Shown piece by piece: positions 51,718 to 60,383 of a stretch of 64,000 nt of DNA. The notes beneath the pieces were generated by a model. It ran no database searches, was not told the origin of the DNA, and saw only the letters and a program-made list of their open reading frames with translations. How positions within the stretch are numbered: the stretch's first letter is position 1; each line of letters starts with the position of its first letter. The DNA is from Candidatus Krumholzibacteriota bacterium. Its GTDB lineage: Bacteria; Krumholzibacteriota; Krumholzibacteriia; Krumholzibacteriales; Krumholzibacteriaceae. The position numbers and the translations under genes are program-made. The DNA lies in assembly GCA_030609325.1 (NCBI GenBank), contig JAUWCL010000013.1, forward strand, positions 1-64,000. The letters run 5' to 3'.

Positions 51718-52176
51718 ATGAAGAGATCCGGTATCATATCGACCATGATCGCACTGGCGCTCGCTTCCTTTCCGGCCGGCGCGCAGCAGACGACGACTAC
51801 CACTCCCGAAGAGCGCAGCGTCTTCAGCGACTACCTCAACCCGGTGACATCGGAGACGGGCTTCCTGAGGATCCCCGGTCTTGGATTCCACAGCTCGGCA
51901 GGATTCTCCTACGCGTCGTCGAAAGGTTTCGGCGACATCGGCATGGGTTACTACATGGGACACTTTAATTACCGACTGGGCAGCACAGTCACGCTGAACT
52001 GGGATGTCGGCGTGGGTTCGTACATGATCGGCGGCGACGGGATGAACGACTACCAGGTATTCATACCGGACTTCAATTTGACGTGGCGGCCCAGCGATAA
52101 TTTGATGGTCAGGCTGCAGTACATGCAGGGCAGCTGCCTCAATTCGTATTACTACCGGCGCAGATTCGGATTCTGA
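51718..52176 (+). CDS. small outer-membrane beta-barrel-like protein
   Basis: 152 residues from ATG 51718; GTG 51706, which overlaps the previous stop, is an alternative. A signal peptide (IISTMIALALASFPAGAQQ) leads to a Thr-rich linker and alternating amphipathic strands (FHSSAGFSYASSKGFG, GYYMGHFNYRLG, TLNWDVGVGSYM, PDFNLTWRPS, LMVRLQYMQG). The C-terminus ends in Phe (RRRFGF), the signal used by the BAM machinery. At about 120 mature residues this is small for a barrel, roughly 6-8 strands, or an oligomerising one. Function unknown. Confidence 0.72.
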   Translation: MKRSGIISTMIALALASFPAGAQQTTTTTPEERSVFSDYLNPVTSETGFLRIPGLGFHSSAGFSYASSKGFGDIGMGYYMGHFNYRLGSTVTLNWDVGVGSYMIGGDGMNDYQVFIPDFNLTWRPSDNLMVRLQYMQGSCLNSYYYRRRFGF

Positions 52177-52246
52177 TCCGCCGCCCTCCGGACCTGCCTC
52201 TCCAGAAAAAGACTCTCTCCGACCGCGCTCTCGTCCGAGATGATTC

Positions 52247-52276
52247 TTGACAGGTGGCGTCGCGCTGTTCTAGCCT
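52247..52276 (+). promoter_or_regulatory. candidate promoter of the TPR/Wzi-like operon
   Basis: A perfect TTGACA (52247-52252) is followed after 18 bp by TAGCCT (52271-52276, 3/6). It lies 47 nt before the ATG of the TPR gene. Confidence 0.35.
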
Positions 52277-52322
52277 GTTACCGGGAGCATGCATCGATCG
52301 GATTTCCTTCAGGGGGTAGTGT

Positions 52323-53480
52323 ATGGGCATGCGCTGGGAGAAGCTTCTCGAGTTCACAAGGGGTGAGGTGCGGGAAGAGAGCAGGGAGATCGCGCGTCTG
52401 AAAAGGAAATCGTCACTGGGCGAGGCGGATGTCGAGGAGGTCCTCGAACTCGCCGAGCTCTATCTCCACAAGAGAAACAGCCCGAAAGCAGAGATCTGCC
52501 TCCGCGACGTGATCGCGCACGACGAGGCCGACGAAGAGGAGATACTCGAGGCGTGCAGCATGTTCGAGAGGATGGGCAAGTACGATCTCGCCCTCGAGGG
52601 GTACAGGCGGATCGACGGGATGGGGGACGGTGAGGCCATCCCGCTCTACAGGATGGGAAGGATCCTCGAGCGGCAGGGCCGTTTCGACGAGGCAGTCCGA
52701 TTCCACAGGAAGGCGATCGAGAGGGAGCCCGATAATCCGGAATGCTACTATCGTCTCGGCGTGGCCTACATGAAGAGCCGCAGGTACGATGAGGCCGAGA
52801 AGATGTACCGGCAGGCGATCACCACCGATCCGACCCATTCGAAATCATACACGAACCTCGGATACATCCTCGATCGCGAGGGACGCCGCAGCGCTGCACT
52901 GCAGCAGTTTCGCAAGGCCGTGCAGCACAATCCCCGCAACGCCGAGGCGCATTTCAATCTCGGTGCTCTCTACGGCGAGGAAGGGGACAAGAAGCAGGCG
53001 ATCAAGGAGTTCAGGGTAGGGCTCGAGATCGATCCGTCGTCCATCGAGGGACACTATAACCTCGGGCTGGCGCTGAAGGACGAACGCAGGTTCGACGATG
53101 CGGGCAATGAGTTCAGGAAGATCCTCAAGCTTGAGAGCGACAATGTGGGCGCGCTCTTCTATCTCGGATTCATCTACTACAGCAAGGGCGTCTACGGGAA
53201 GTCGCTGAAGTATCTCCAGCAGGCCGTGAGGCTCAATCCGGGTAACGCTACGATCCTCTACTACGTCGGCGAGTGTTTCAACAGGCTCGAGCAGCCGGAG
53301 AAGGCCCTCGAGTATTACAAGAAGGTGACCGAGATCAATCCGGGCGACCCCAAGGTCTATTTCAGCCTCGGCATCTCGTACGAGAAGCAGGACGACAAGA
53401 GAAAGGCGCGAGAGTGCTACCGTATGGCAGCCGGCGTATCTCACGAACGAAGCCCGGAACAGGGACAGACCGCCGAATGA
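52323..53480 (+). CDS. TPR-repeat protein
   Basis: 385 residues without a signal peptide. From about residue 35 it is a chain of about ten TPR units, e.g. GRFDEAVRFHRKAIEREPDN, RRYDEAEKMYRQAITTDPTH, GDKKQAIKEFRVGLEIDPSS, QPEKALEYYKKVTEINPGD. The basic N-terminus (RWEKLLEFTRGEVREESRE) may be a coiled coil. It is probably a cytoplasmic scaffold. It overlaps the next gene, a Wzi-like outer-membrane protein, by 4 nt, so a link to capsule or surface assembly is possible. Confidence 0.86.
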   Translation: MGMRWEKLLEFTRGEVREESREIARLKRKSSLGEADVEEVLELAELYLHKRNSPKAEICLRDVIAHDEADEEEILEACSMFERMGKYDLALEGYRRIDGMGDGEAIPLYRMGRILERQGRFDEAVRFHRKAIEREPDNPECYYRLGVAYMKSRRYDEAEKMYRQAITTDPTHSKSYTNLGYILDREGRRSAALQQFRKAVQHNPRNAEAHFNLGALYGEEGDKKQAIKEFRVGLEIDPSSIEGHYNLGLALKDERRFDDAGNEFRKILKLESDNVGALFYLGFIYYSKGVYGKSLKYLQQAVRLNPGNATILYYVGECFNRLEQPEKALEYYKKVTEINPGDPKVYFSLGISYEKQDDKRKARECYRMAAGVSHERSPEQGQTAE

Positions 53481-55021
53481 CGCCCCGCACATCGATCCCC
53501 GCAGCCATGTTCGTCATTGTCGCGGCCCTTTTCCTGCTGCAGGGCCCCGCACATTCGTCCGATGAGACGATCCCGCCCCGGAGCTGGATATATCCGGCAC
53601 TGAGAAGCTTCGAGATGCTCGGCATGGTCGATCTCGACCCGGTCTCTCCGTATTCGAGGTCCGAGGCGGAGTTTTACGTCGACCGGATACTCCAGTCGAT
53701 AAAGGACGGGGACGTCGATCTCACCCCGCGCCAGGAGTTCCTCCTCGGCAGGCTGCGCGCCGAGTTCCAGGGGATGGAGAACTCGCCGGAGGACAGGGAG
53801 AATCGTCCGATCTGGACCCTCCGGGAAGGGAAGCAATTCTTCACGATAGACCTCGCGGCGGGAGGAGCCCTCGTCAAGCGCGTCGCATATGACGACGGGG
53901 AGGCGAACGGACTCCTCATCCCGACATTCCTCCTCGGGATGGGTGGTGCAGTGACATTCGAGGCGGACTATCTCGTCAGGATGGGGCCGGAGAGGGAAGA
54001 GGGCGAAGAGGAAGGTCTCTACACGAGGGTGAGGAGTTGGAGGGGGCTCACCTCCGAGTACGAGCGGGGTTATATCGCCTTCGCCGGAAAGAGATGGAGG
54101 CTGCAGTTCGGCCGGGATTACATCCAGTGGGGGCCGGACGGTCCGGGCGGGCTGCTCATGTCCTCGAAGGCGCGTTCTCACGACCACCTCGCGTTCGACA
54201 TATCGATGGGGAGGTTCACCCTGAGAAGCTTTCAGGCCCTCCTCGACCCGTCCGTTCCGAGGAGACTCGCCGGTCACAGGCTCGAGATCAGGTTCCCGGC
54301 GAGGATATCCGCCGGTATCAGTGAGACGGTGCTCTACACGAACAAGGAATTTGACTGGGCCTACCTGATCCCGTTCGGTGCCTTCTACGCCAACCAGTAC
54401 AACGAGAGGGGAGACGACAACATCCTCTGGTCGGTCGACCTCAAGGTACCCGTCACGAAGGGGCTGATCCTGTCGGGCGAGCTGCTCATCGACGATTTCC
54501 AGTACGAGAGCGATCCTCCGGCCCCGGACAAGCTCGGCTGGACGCTGCGTGCCGACGCGCTGGTCATGCCCTGGGAACATGATGTCGAGATGCAGGCTTC
54601 GTACACCAGGGCCGACATCTACACCTACTCCCACAAAGACAGCCTGCTGACGGCTTACGTCACGGGAAACGGCGACAAGACGGTCAATACGATGATCGGA
54701 GACCAGCTCGGGCCCGACGCCGACAGGTGGTTTCTGAGGATATCGACGCCCCTGCATCCGAGAGCGCTGCTTTCCCTCGAAGGAGCCTGGATCAGGAGGG
54801 GAGAGGGGAACGACCTGAGGCAGTGGGAATGGGGCGGGGATCCCGATCCTCCGTTTCCCAGCGGCGAGGTGACGGACGAGCGGATATATGCCGCCATGCT
54901 GACGATCGATCTCGGGGGGGGGTCGTTCATCGAGGCGATGGGGGGAGTCGCCGCCGTATCGAGAAGAGGCGATGACAGGGACGAGGGATTCGGTCACCTC
55001 TCACTCGTCTGGGATTTCTGA
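53477..55021 (+). CDS. outer-membrane beta-barrel protein, capsule-assembly Wzi-like
   Basis: 514 residues from ATG 53477. A signal peptide (AAMFVIVAALFLLQGPAHS) is followed by a helical region (SRSEAEFYVDRILQSI, RQEFLLGRLRAEF) and then many amphipathic strands. The block FGRDYIQWGPDGPGGLLMSS is typical of Wzi-family barrels, which help capsule attach to the outer membrane. The last residues LSLVWDF end in Phe as a BAM signal. It fits export or anchoring of the surface glycan made in the island at 1-20 kb. Earlier in-frame starts lie within the TPR gene. Confidence 0.78.
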   Translation: MTPRTSIPAAMFVIVAALFLLQGPAHSSDETIPPRSWIYPALRSFEMLGMVDLDPVSPYSRSEAEFYVDRILQSIKDGDVDLTPRQEFLLGRLRAEFQGMENSPEDRENRPIWTLREGKQFFTIDLAAGGALVKRVAYDDGEANGLLIPTFLLGMGGAVTFEADYLVRMGPEREEGEEEGLYTRVRSWRGLTSEYERGYIAFAGKRWRLQFGRDYIQWGPDGPGGLLMSSKARSHDHLAFDISMGRFTLRSFQALLDPSVPRRLAGHRLEIRFPARISAGISETVLYTNKEFDWAYLIPFGAFYANQYNERGDDNILWSVDLKVPVTKGLILSGELLIDDFQYESDPPAPDKLGWTLRADALVMPWEHDVEMQASYTRADIYTYSHKDSLLTAYVTGNGDKTVNTMIGDQLGPDADRWFLRISTPLHPRALLSLEGAWIRRGEGNDLRQWEWGGDPDPPFPSGEVTDERIYAAMLTIDLGGGSFIEAMGGVAAVSRRGDDRDEGFGHLSLVWDF

Positions 55022-55842
55022 TGCTGACCCTCCTCAAGACATTTCTGATCATCCGGCCGCACAATATCGCCGCGGCCACCCTGTCCGTCGCCGCCGGCTA
55101 TGCCATAGCCGGGAGAGGGAGCACGTGGCCGGTCTGCCTGCTGCTGTCGACGGCGGTCGCGACGGCGGCGGGCAACGTGATCAACGACTTTTTCGATCTC
55201 GACATAGACTCGATCAACAAGCCGCGCAGGCCGATTCCTTCGGGAGGGGTCACGCCGCGCGCCGCTGTGGCGCTCTACGCCGCTCTTCTGGTCACTCTCG
55301 CCGCCTGCATGACGCGGCTGCCGGCCGCGCAGTCGTGGTGGATCGCCGCCTGGGCCGTTCTCCTGCACCTCTATTCGTGGAAGACGAAGAGGATGTATCT
55401 CGCCGGGAATATCCTCGTCGCGGCCGTGGTATCGAGCGCTTTCCTGCTGGGAGCGTTCGCCGCGGGGAACACCGCAGCGGGGACGGTCCCCGCCGTGTTT
55501 ACGTTCTTCTTCGTGCTTGGAAGGGAGCTGGTCAAGGATACGGAGGACCTGACGGGCGACCGTGAATGCGGAGCGAGGACGGTTCCCGCAGTATCGGGAA
55601 CCGGCCCTGCGCTCACAACGGCGGCGATCATCTTCGCGCTGCTGACGATCGCCGTTTCCGTGCCGTACATCAACGGCACCTACGGAAAGGGCTATCTCGT
55701 CACGATGCTGCTATCGGTCGTGCCGATACTTGTTGTATCATGCGTTCTGTGCGCGAAACGCAGGGCTCCGGCTGCCGTGAGCCTGCTGCTCAAGATAGGT
55801 ATGTTCTTCGGAGTGGCGGCGTTTTACCTCGGCTGCAGGTAG
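55021..55842 (+). CDS. UbiA-family prenyltransferase (geranylgeranylglyceryl-phosphate geranylgeranyltransferase-like)
   Basis: 273 residues with 8-9 membrane helices. The first Asp-rich motif is NDFFDLDIDSINKPRRPIPSG and the second DTEDLTGDRECGARTVP, both metal/diphosphate-binding motifs of the family. The short length and these sequences resemble archaeal-type DGGGP synthases and their bacterial relatives more than UbiA or CtaB. Homogentisate or quinone prenylation remains possible. ATG 55021 shares a base with the previous stop. uppP, which handles another polyprenyl phosphate, follows 31 nt later. Confidence 0.82.
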   Translation: MLTLLKTFLIIRPHNIAAATLSVAAGYAIAGRGSTWPVCLLLSTAVATAAGNVINDFFDLDIDSINKPRRPIPSGGVTPRAAVALYAALLVTLAACMTRLPAAQSWWIAAWAVLLHLYSWKTKRMYLAGNILVAAVVSSAFLLGAFAAGNTAAGTVPAVFTFFFVLGRELVKDTEDLTGDRECGARTVPAVSGTGPALTTAAIIFALLTIAVSVPYINGTYGKGYLVTMLLSVVPILVVSCVLCAKRRAPAAVSLLLKIGMFFGVAAFYLGCR

Positions 55843-55873
55843 GGGCCCGTCCGCTGGAAAAAAGGACAGGGTC

Positions 55874-56695
55874 TTGCACAGTGAATTCATATCGATGATC
55901 GTGCTGGCGATTGTGCAGGGTATTACGGAATTCCTGCCGGTGAGCTCCTCGGGCCATCTGGTGATCGGCGGCGCGCTGCTCGGAATGAGCAGGTCCGGCG
56001 AGGACGTTCTCTTTGAGACTGCCGTGCACGCAGGCACCCTCGGCGCCGTGGTAGTCTACTATCGGAAGCGTCTCTCAGGGCTGGTCCGATCGCTTGCCGC
56101 CTGGATCGGTTCCGGATTCAGCGCGGAGGGGAAGATCGGAGAAGATCTCGGCTATATCGGCCTGATAGCGGTCGGATCGATACCCGCCGCGGTGGTCGGC
56201 CTCACCCTGCGCGGACCGATAACGGCGGCATTCGGATCGCCCGTGCTCGCTTCCGCATGCCTTGTAGCCACGGGTCTGTACCTGCTGTTCTCCAGGGGGA
56301 GGAGGGGCGGCTCTCGGATCGGGTGGAAGATCGCGATCCTCATCGGTCTGGCGCAGGCGGTGGCGATCCTGCCCGGCTGCTCGCGGAGCGGATTGACGAT
56401 CACGACAGCGATGATCTGCGGGCTCGGTTTCTCCGCAGCAGCGGAGTTCTCCTTCCTGCTCTCGATCCCCGTGATCATCGGCGCCCTGCTGCTCGAGTCG
56501 ATATCGGCGGGGCCGGGGCTGACGGGAAGCGAGGCGACCGTTCTGTTCTCCTCAGCGGCGGTCGCGTTCGCGAGCGGGTACCTTGCCCTGAGGCTGCTTG
56601 TCTGGATACTGGGAAGGGGCAGGTTCTACAGGTTCTCATGGTACCTTATCCCTGCGGGGACGGCGGCAGTCATCTGGTTCGCCCTCCGGGGCTGA
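55874..56695 (+). CDS. uppP: undecaprenyl-diphosphatase UppP (BacA)
   Basis: 273 residues and about 8 membrane helices. The two active-site signatures are GITEFLPVSSSGHLV near residue 17 and PGCSRSGLTITTAM near residue 170. It recycles undecaprenyl pyrophosphate to the monophosphate carrier used for both peptidoglycan and surface glycans. The start is TTG 55874 with AGGACAGG upstream. Confidence 0.95.
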   Translation: MHSEFISMIVLAIVQGITEFLPVSSSGHLVIGGALLGMSRSGEDVLFETAVHAGTLGAVVVYYRKRLSGLVRSLAAWIGSGFSAEGKIGEDLGYIGLIAVGSIPAAVVGLTLRGPITAAFGSPVLASACLVATGLYLLFSRGRRGGSRIGWKIAILIGLAQAVAILPGCSRSGLTITTAMICGLGFSAAAEFSFLLSIPVIIGALLLESISAGPGLTGSEATVLFSSAAVAFASGYLALRLLVWILGRGRFYRFSWYLIPAGTAAVIWFALRG

Positions 56696-56697
56696 TA

Positions 56698-56726
56698 TTG
56701 ACCGGCGCTGCAAGCTGTGTTAGATT
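56698..56726 (+). promoter_or_regulatory. candidate promoter of valS and downstream genes
   Basis: TTGACC (56698-56703), 17 bp, TAGATT (56721-56726), 44 nt before the valS ATG. I see no T-box or other structured leader in the remaining space. Confidence 0.5.
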
Positions 56727-56769
56727 GACGTATTCCCGAAGACATCAGGCCGCGGGGCAAGGAGAGAGA

Positions 56770-59466
56770 ATGCTCGAGAAGGTCTACAAGCCAGGTGATA
56801 TAGAGAAGAAGTGGAGTGATGCGTGGGCAGGCGCGGAAGTGTTCATCGCCGACGCCGCCTCCGGGGATCCGGGATACTGCATAATACTGCCCCCTCCGAA
56901 CGTCACCGGCATGCTCACAGTAGGGCACGCGCTCGGTACAACCGTCCAGGATATCCTATGCAGGTGGAAGAGGCTGACCGGCCGAGAGGTCCTCTGGCTC
57001 AGCGGTACCGACCATGCCGGCATAGCGACGCAGAATGTCGTAGAGCGCTCCCTCGTTCAGAGAGGGACGTCGCGGACCGGGCTCGGAAGGGAGAAATTCC
57101 TCGAGGAGTGCTGGAACTGGAAGGAGAAATGCCACGGCAGGATAATAGAGCAGCTCGGTCGTCTCGGAGCCTCGCTCGACTGGTCACGCGAAGCGTTCAC
57201 TCTCGATCCGGGAGTCTCGAAGGCGGTTCGGGAGGTCTTCGTGCGCCTGCACGAGAAGGGACTGATATACCGGGGAAAATATATAGTCAACTGGTGCCCT
57301 CACTGCGGCACGGCGATAAGCGACGAGGAAGTCGAGTTTTGCGAGGAGGATTCTAAGCTCTGGTATATCGCCTACCCTTTCGCCGACGGGTCGGGCGAGG
57401 TCGTGGTCGGTACGACGAGGCCCGAGACGATGCTCGGAGACGTGGCGGTCGCGATGAGTCCGGAGCACGAGAAGGCGCCCGAGCTCGAGGGCAGGACGGT
57501 CCGGGTGCCGCTTACCGACCGGGAGATCCCGATCATTCTCGACGAGGTGGTCGATCCCGGGTTCGGGACGGGGTTCCTCAAGGTCACGCCCGCTCACGAC
57601 GCGACCGATTTCGAGATCGGCTTGAGACACGGGCTCGACCCGCTCGTCGTCATCGATTCCAGGGGCAGAATGAACGAGCGCGCCGGCGAATACGGCGGCA
57701 TGGACATATTCGAGGCCAGGAAGGCGGTCCTCGAGGAACTCGGGCGGCAGGAGCTGTTGAGGGAGACGGAGGATTACCGCCACTCGGTCGGGCATCACGA
57801 CCGGTGCGGCAATGTGATAGAGCCATACGTCTCGAAGCAGTGGTTCCTGAAGATGGAGAGCCTCGCCGCTCCCGCAATCGATGTCGTGAAAAAGGGTGAG
57901 ATGGTCTTCTTCCCCGAGAGATGGAAGAACATCTACCTCAGCTGGATGGAGAACATCAGGGACTGGTGCATATCGCGGCAGCTCTGGTGGGGGCACAGGA
58001 TCCCCGTGTGGTACTGCGACGAGTGCGGAGCCGAGACAGTCGCGCGCGAGGACCCGTCGGAATGCACCGGCTGCGGTTCGAAGGAGATCAGGCAGGACGA
58101 CGACGTCCTCGATACCTGGTTCTCTTCGTGGCTCTGGACCTTCTCCCCGATGGGCTGGCCGGAGGAGACAGCCGACATGGAAAAGTTCCACCCGACCGAT
58201 GCGCTCGTCACCGGCGGGGACATCATATTCTTCTGGGTCGCACGGATGATAATGGCCTCGATCGAGTTCCGCGATGAGATACCGTTCTCCGACGTATACA
58301 TCACGGGGATTGTCAGGGACATCCAGGGCTGCAAGATGAGCAAGTCGCTCGGCAACTCGCCCGATATGATCGACATCATCGACCGGCACGGGGCGGACGC
58401 CTTCAGGTTCTCCCTGATGATGCTTTCTCCTCCGGGGCAGGACCTGCTCTTCGACGAGAAGAAGGTCGAGGTCGGGAAGCATTTCGCGAACAAGATATGG
58501 AACGCGGCGAGGTTTGTCCTCTCTCAGGAGCAGGGAGAGGGTCTCTTTGGCGGAAACGGCCTTCGGGGCGAGCCGCACTGCATGACGAACCTCTTCGAGA
58601 TACTGTACGGCGTGCAGCCGTCGGGGAGCTTCGAGACGGGGTGGGAGGATGAGTGGATAGCGAGCCGGCTGGCGGTGAGGATGGAGGAGCACTCCGAGGC
58701 GCTCGATTCGTACAGGTTCGACGAGGCCTCGAAGACGATCTACGAGTTTTTCTGGCACGAGTTCTGTGACTGGTACCTAGAGTTCTCGAAGCCTGCTCTC
58801 CGCGGGGGCGGGGACCGGGGCAGGGGCGCGGCCCTGACAGCGCGGACGGTCCTCGGAGCGTCGATGGTGATGCTCCACCCGATCATGCCGTTCATCAGCG
58901 AGGAGATATGGAGTATGCTCTCGCCCGAGTCTCCTCTCCTCGCGGGATTCTCATTCAGCGGGATGCCCGCCGGGATGCGCGACGCCGCGCTCGACAGGGA
59001 CGTGTCGCTGATGAGAGAGATAATCACCGCGATCAGAAATCTCAGACAGAGTTTCAACATTCCGTACCAGCAGGAAGTGAGAGTGGTGATCAGCACCGAG
59101 GAGGGGAGAGGACTCTCCGAGAGTATCGGAAGGTTCGAGAGCCAGATCACCGGCATCGCGGGAATCAGCGAGCTGACTGTAGCCGACGGGGCCGAAAAGC
59201 CCGCAGGCAGCGCCGCCGCCGGCCTCTCCCATCTCGAGATCTATCTGCCGCTGGGCGGGATCGTCGATCTCGGGGCGGAGAGGGAGCGTCTCGGGAAGGA
59301 GATCGAGAAACTCTCCCGCGAGTGCGCGAAGATCGGTAAACGGCTCGAGGACGGTAAGTTCATCCAGCGGGCGCCGGCGGACGTCGTGGCCAGGGAGAGG
59401 GAGAGGTTCGGAGAGATGGAAGACCGCAGGAAGAGGCTGGAAAGGATTCTGGAGGATCTCGGTTGA
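56770..59466 (+). CDS. valS: valyl-tRNA synthetase
   Basis: 898 residues from ATG 56770 (GGAGAGAG upstream). ILPPPNVTGML and SGTDHAGIATQ are ValRS-specific, KMSKSLGNSP is the KMSKS loop, and NWCPHCGTAISDEEVEF precedes the editing domain. The HIGH motif reads TVGH, with Thr for the first His. The C-terminal tRNA-binding coiled coil is present (ERERLGKEIEKLSRECAKIG). It charges tRNA-Val in the cytoplasm. It is followed by rodZ-like, uvrB, nadC and birA in the same direction. Confidence 0.95.
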   Translation: MLEKVYKPGDIEKKWSDAWAGAEVFIADAASGDPGYCIILPPPNVTGMLTVGHALGTTVQDILCRWKRLTGREVLWLSGTDHAGIATQNVVERSLVQRGTSRTGLGREKFLEECWNWKEKCHGRIIEQLGRLGASLDWSREAFTLDPGVSKAVREVFVRLHEKGLIYRGKYIVNWCPHCGTAISDEEVEFCEEDSKLWYIAYPFADGSGEVVVGTTRPETMLGDVAVAMSPEHEKAPELEGRTVRVPLTDREIPIILDEVVDPGFGTGFLKVTPAHDATDFEIGLRHGLDPLVVIDSRGRMNERAGEYGGMDIFEARKAVLEELGRQELLRETEDYRHSVGHHDRCGNVIEPYVSKQWFLKMESLAAPAIDVVKKGEMVFFPERWKNIYLSWMENIRDWCISRQLWWGHRIPVWYCDECGAETVAREDPSECTGCGSKEIRQDDDVLDTWFSSWLWTFSPMGWPEETADMEKFHPTDALVTGGDIIFFWVARMIMASIEFRDEIPFSDVYITGIVRDIQGCKMSKSLGNSPDMIDIIDRHGADAFRFSLMMLSPPGQDLLFDEKKVEVGKHFANKIWNAARFVLSQEQGEGLFGGNGLRGEPHCMTNLFEILYGVQPSGSFETGWEDEWIASRLAVRMEEHSEALDSYRFDEASKTIYEFFWHEFCDWYLEFSKPALRGGGDRGRGAALTARTVLGASMVMLHPIMPFISEEIWSMLSPESPLLAGFSFSGMPAGMRDAALDRDVSLMREIITAIRNLRQSFNIPYQQEVRVVISTEEGRGLSESIGRFESQITGIAGISELTVADGAEKPAGSAAAGLSHLEIYLPLGGIVDLGAERERLGKEIEKLSRECAKIGKRLEDGKFIQRAPADVVARERERFGEMEDRRKRLERILEDLG

Positions 59467-60371
59467 TGGATAAGAACGAGAGGCCCGGCGGCCGGCTGGA
59501 AAGGCCCGGCGGCCTGTCGGAGCCGGAACAGATGGAGCTCGGGGGCGAGGAGACGGTAGGCGAGATACTGCTGGCTGCCCGCGAGAAGCAGGGGCTTGAC
59601 CTCGAGGTAGTAAGCCAGGAAACGAAGATCCCCGTGGTCACTCTGCAGTACCTGGAGACGGACAATTTCGAGGCGATCCCGGCGAAGGTCTACGCGATCG
59701 GATTCCTCAAGACATACGCTCAGGTTCTCGGCCTCGATCCGACCCAGGTCATAAACAAGTACGAAGTCCAGACGGGACAGACCCACAAGAGCAGGGGCGA
59801 CCTCTGGGAGATAGAGGAAGAGGTCGTCGAGGAAAGGCTCGGCTCTACGCATCTGCTCGGGCGGTTCGTGATCCCTGCAATCCTCATCGTCGCTGCGATC
59901 ATCATCCACTGGAGGGTGTTCGGCGGCAGGGAGGAGGGCGCCGAATCGCAGAAGGCGCTGCCCGCGGCCGGACAGCAGGCCGGCGGGCACCATGACCGGG
60001 AAGTTCCGGGCGGTTCGGACGGCACTGTCGAGGAGACGGTCCGGGAGCAGCCGGCAGCCCTCAGCCGGGAGCCGGAGACTGCCTCGGACCCTTCGGCGGC
60101 GGGAGAGATGAGCCTGCGCATCGTTGCGGAGGAGAAGATCTGGTTCGACCTGATCGTTTACACGAGGACCGCCTCGGGCATCGATTCCCTGAAGATCGAT
60201 TTCATCCTCAATCCGGGCGAGTCGAGGACGTTTACCTCGAACGAGTACTTTTACATAAGGAAGATCGGGAAGAACGAGGGCTTCACCATAGAGCTCGACG
60301 GGAGGCCGTACGAGGTGCCGATCGTCGAGGGCAGGCTGCCCCGCGACATAATGATATCGCGGAACAGGTGA
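59463..60371 (+). CDS. RodZ-like HTH membrane protein (DUF4115)
   Basis: 302 residues. Residues about 33-110 form a Cro/XRE-type helix-turn-helix (GEILLAAREKQGLDLEVVSQ, IPVVTLQYLETDNFEAIPAK, AIGFLKTYAQVLGLDP), exactly the RodZ N-terminal pattern. One membrane helix is at about 136-154 (FVIPAILIVAAIIIHW), then a disordered linker, then a beta-rich DUF4115-type domain from about 215. RodZ links MreB to the envelope and controls cell shape; no mreB is in the window. TTG 59463 overlaps the valS stop; ATG 59466 is the next codon. Confidence 0.88.
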   Translation: MMDKNERPGGRLERPGGLSEPEQMELGGEETVGEILLAAREKQGLDLEVVSQETKIPVVTLQYLETDNFEAIPAKVYAIGFLKTYAQVLGLDPTQVINKYEVQTGQTHKSRGDLWEIEEEVVEERLGSTHLLGRFVIPAILIVAAIIIHWRVFGGREEGAESQKALPAAGQQAGGHHDREVPGGSDGTVEETVREQPAALSREPETASDPSAAGEMSLRIVAEEKIWFDLIVYTRTASGIDSLKIDFILNPGESRTFTSNEYFYIRKIGKNEGFTIELDGRPYEVPIVEGRLPRDIMISRNR

Positions 60372-60383
60372 CCGGACAGCACG

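Noticed and set aside
51718-52322. Frameshifted continuation of the small barrel gene
   Set aside because: The 146 bases after the stop show no barrel-like strands in any frame and contain a likely promoter instead.
56257-56769. N-terminal extension of valS by 171 codons in the same frame
   Set aside because: It overlaps uppP, its translation is Arg-rich and unlike any ValRS, and ATG 56770 has a good ribosome site and gives the standard N-terminus.
56727-56769. T-box or other riboswitch upstream of valS
   Set aside because: The leader left after the promoter is too short and shows no specifier-loop or T-box sequence.
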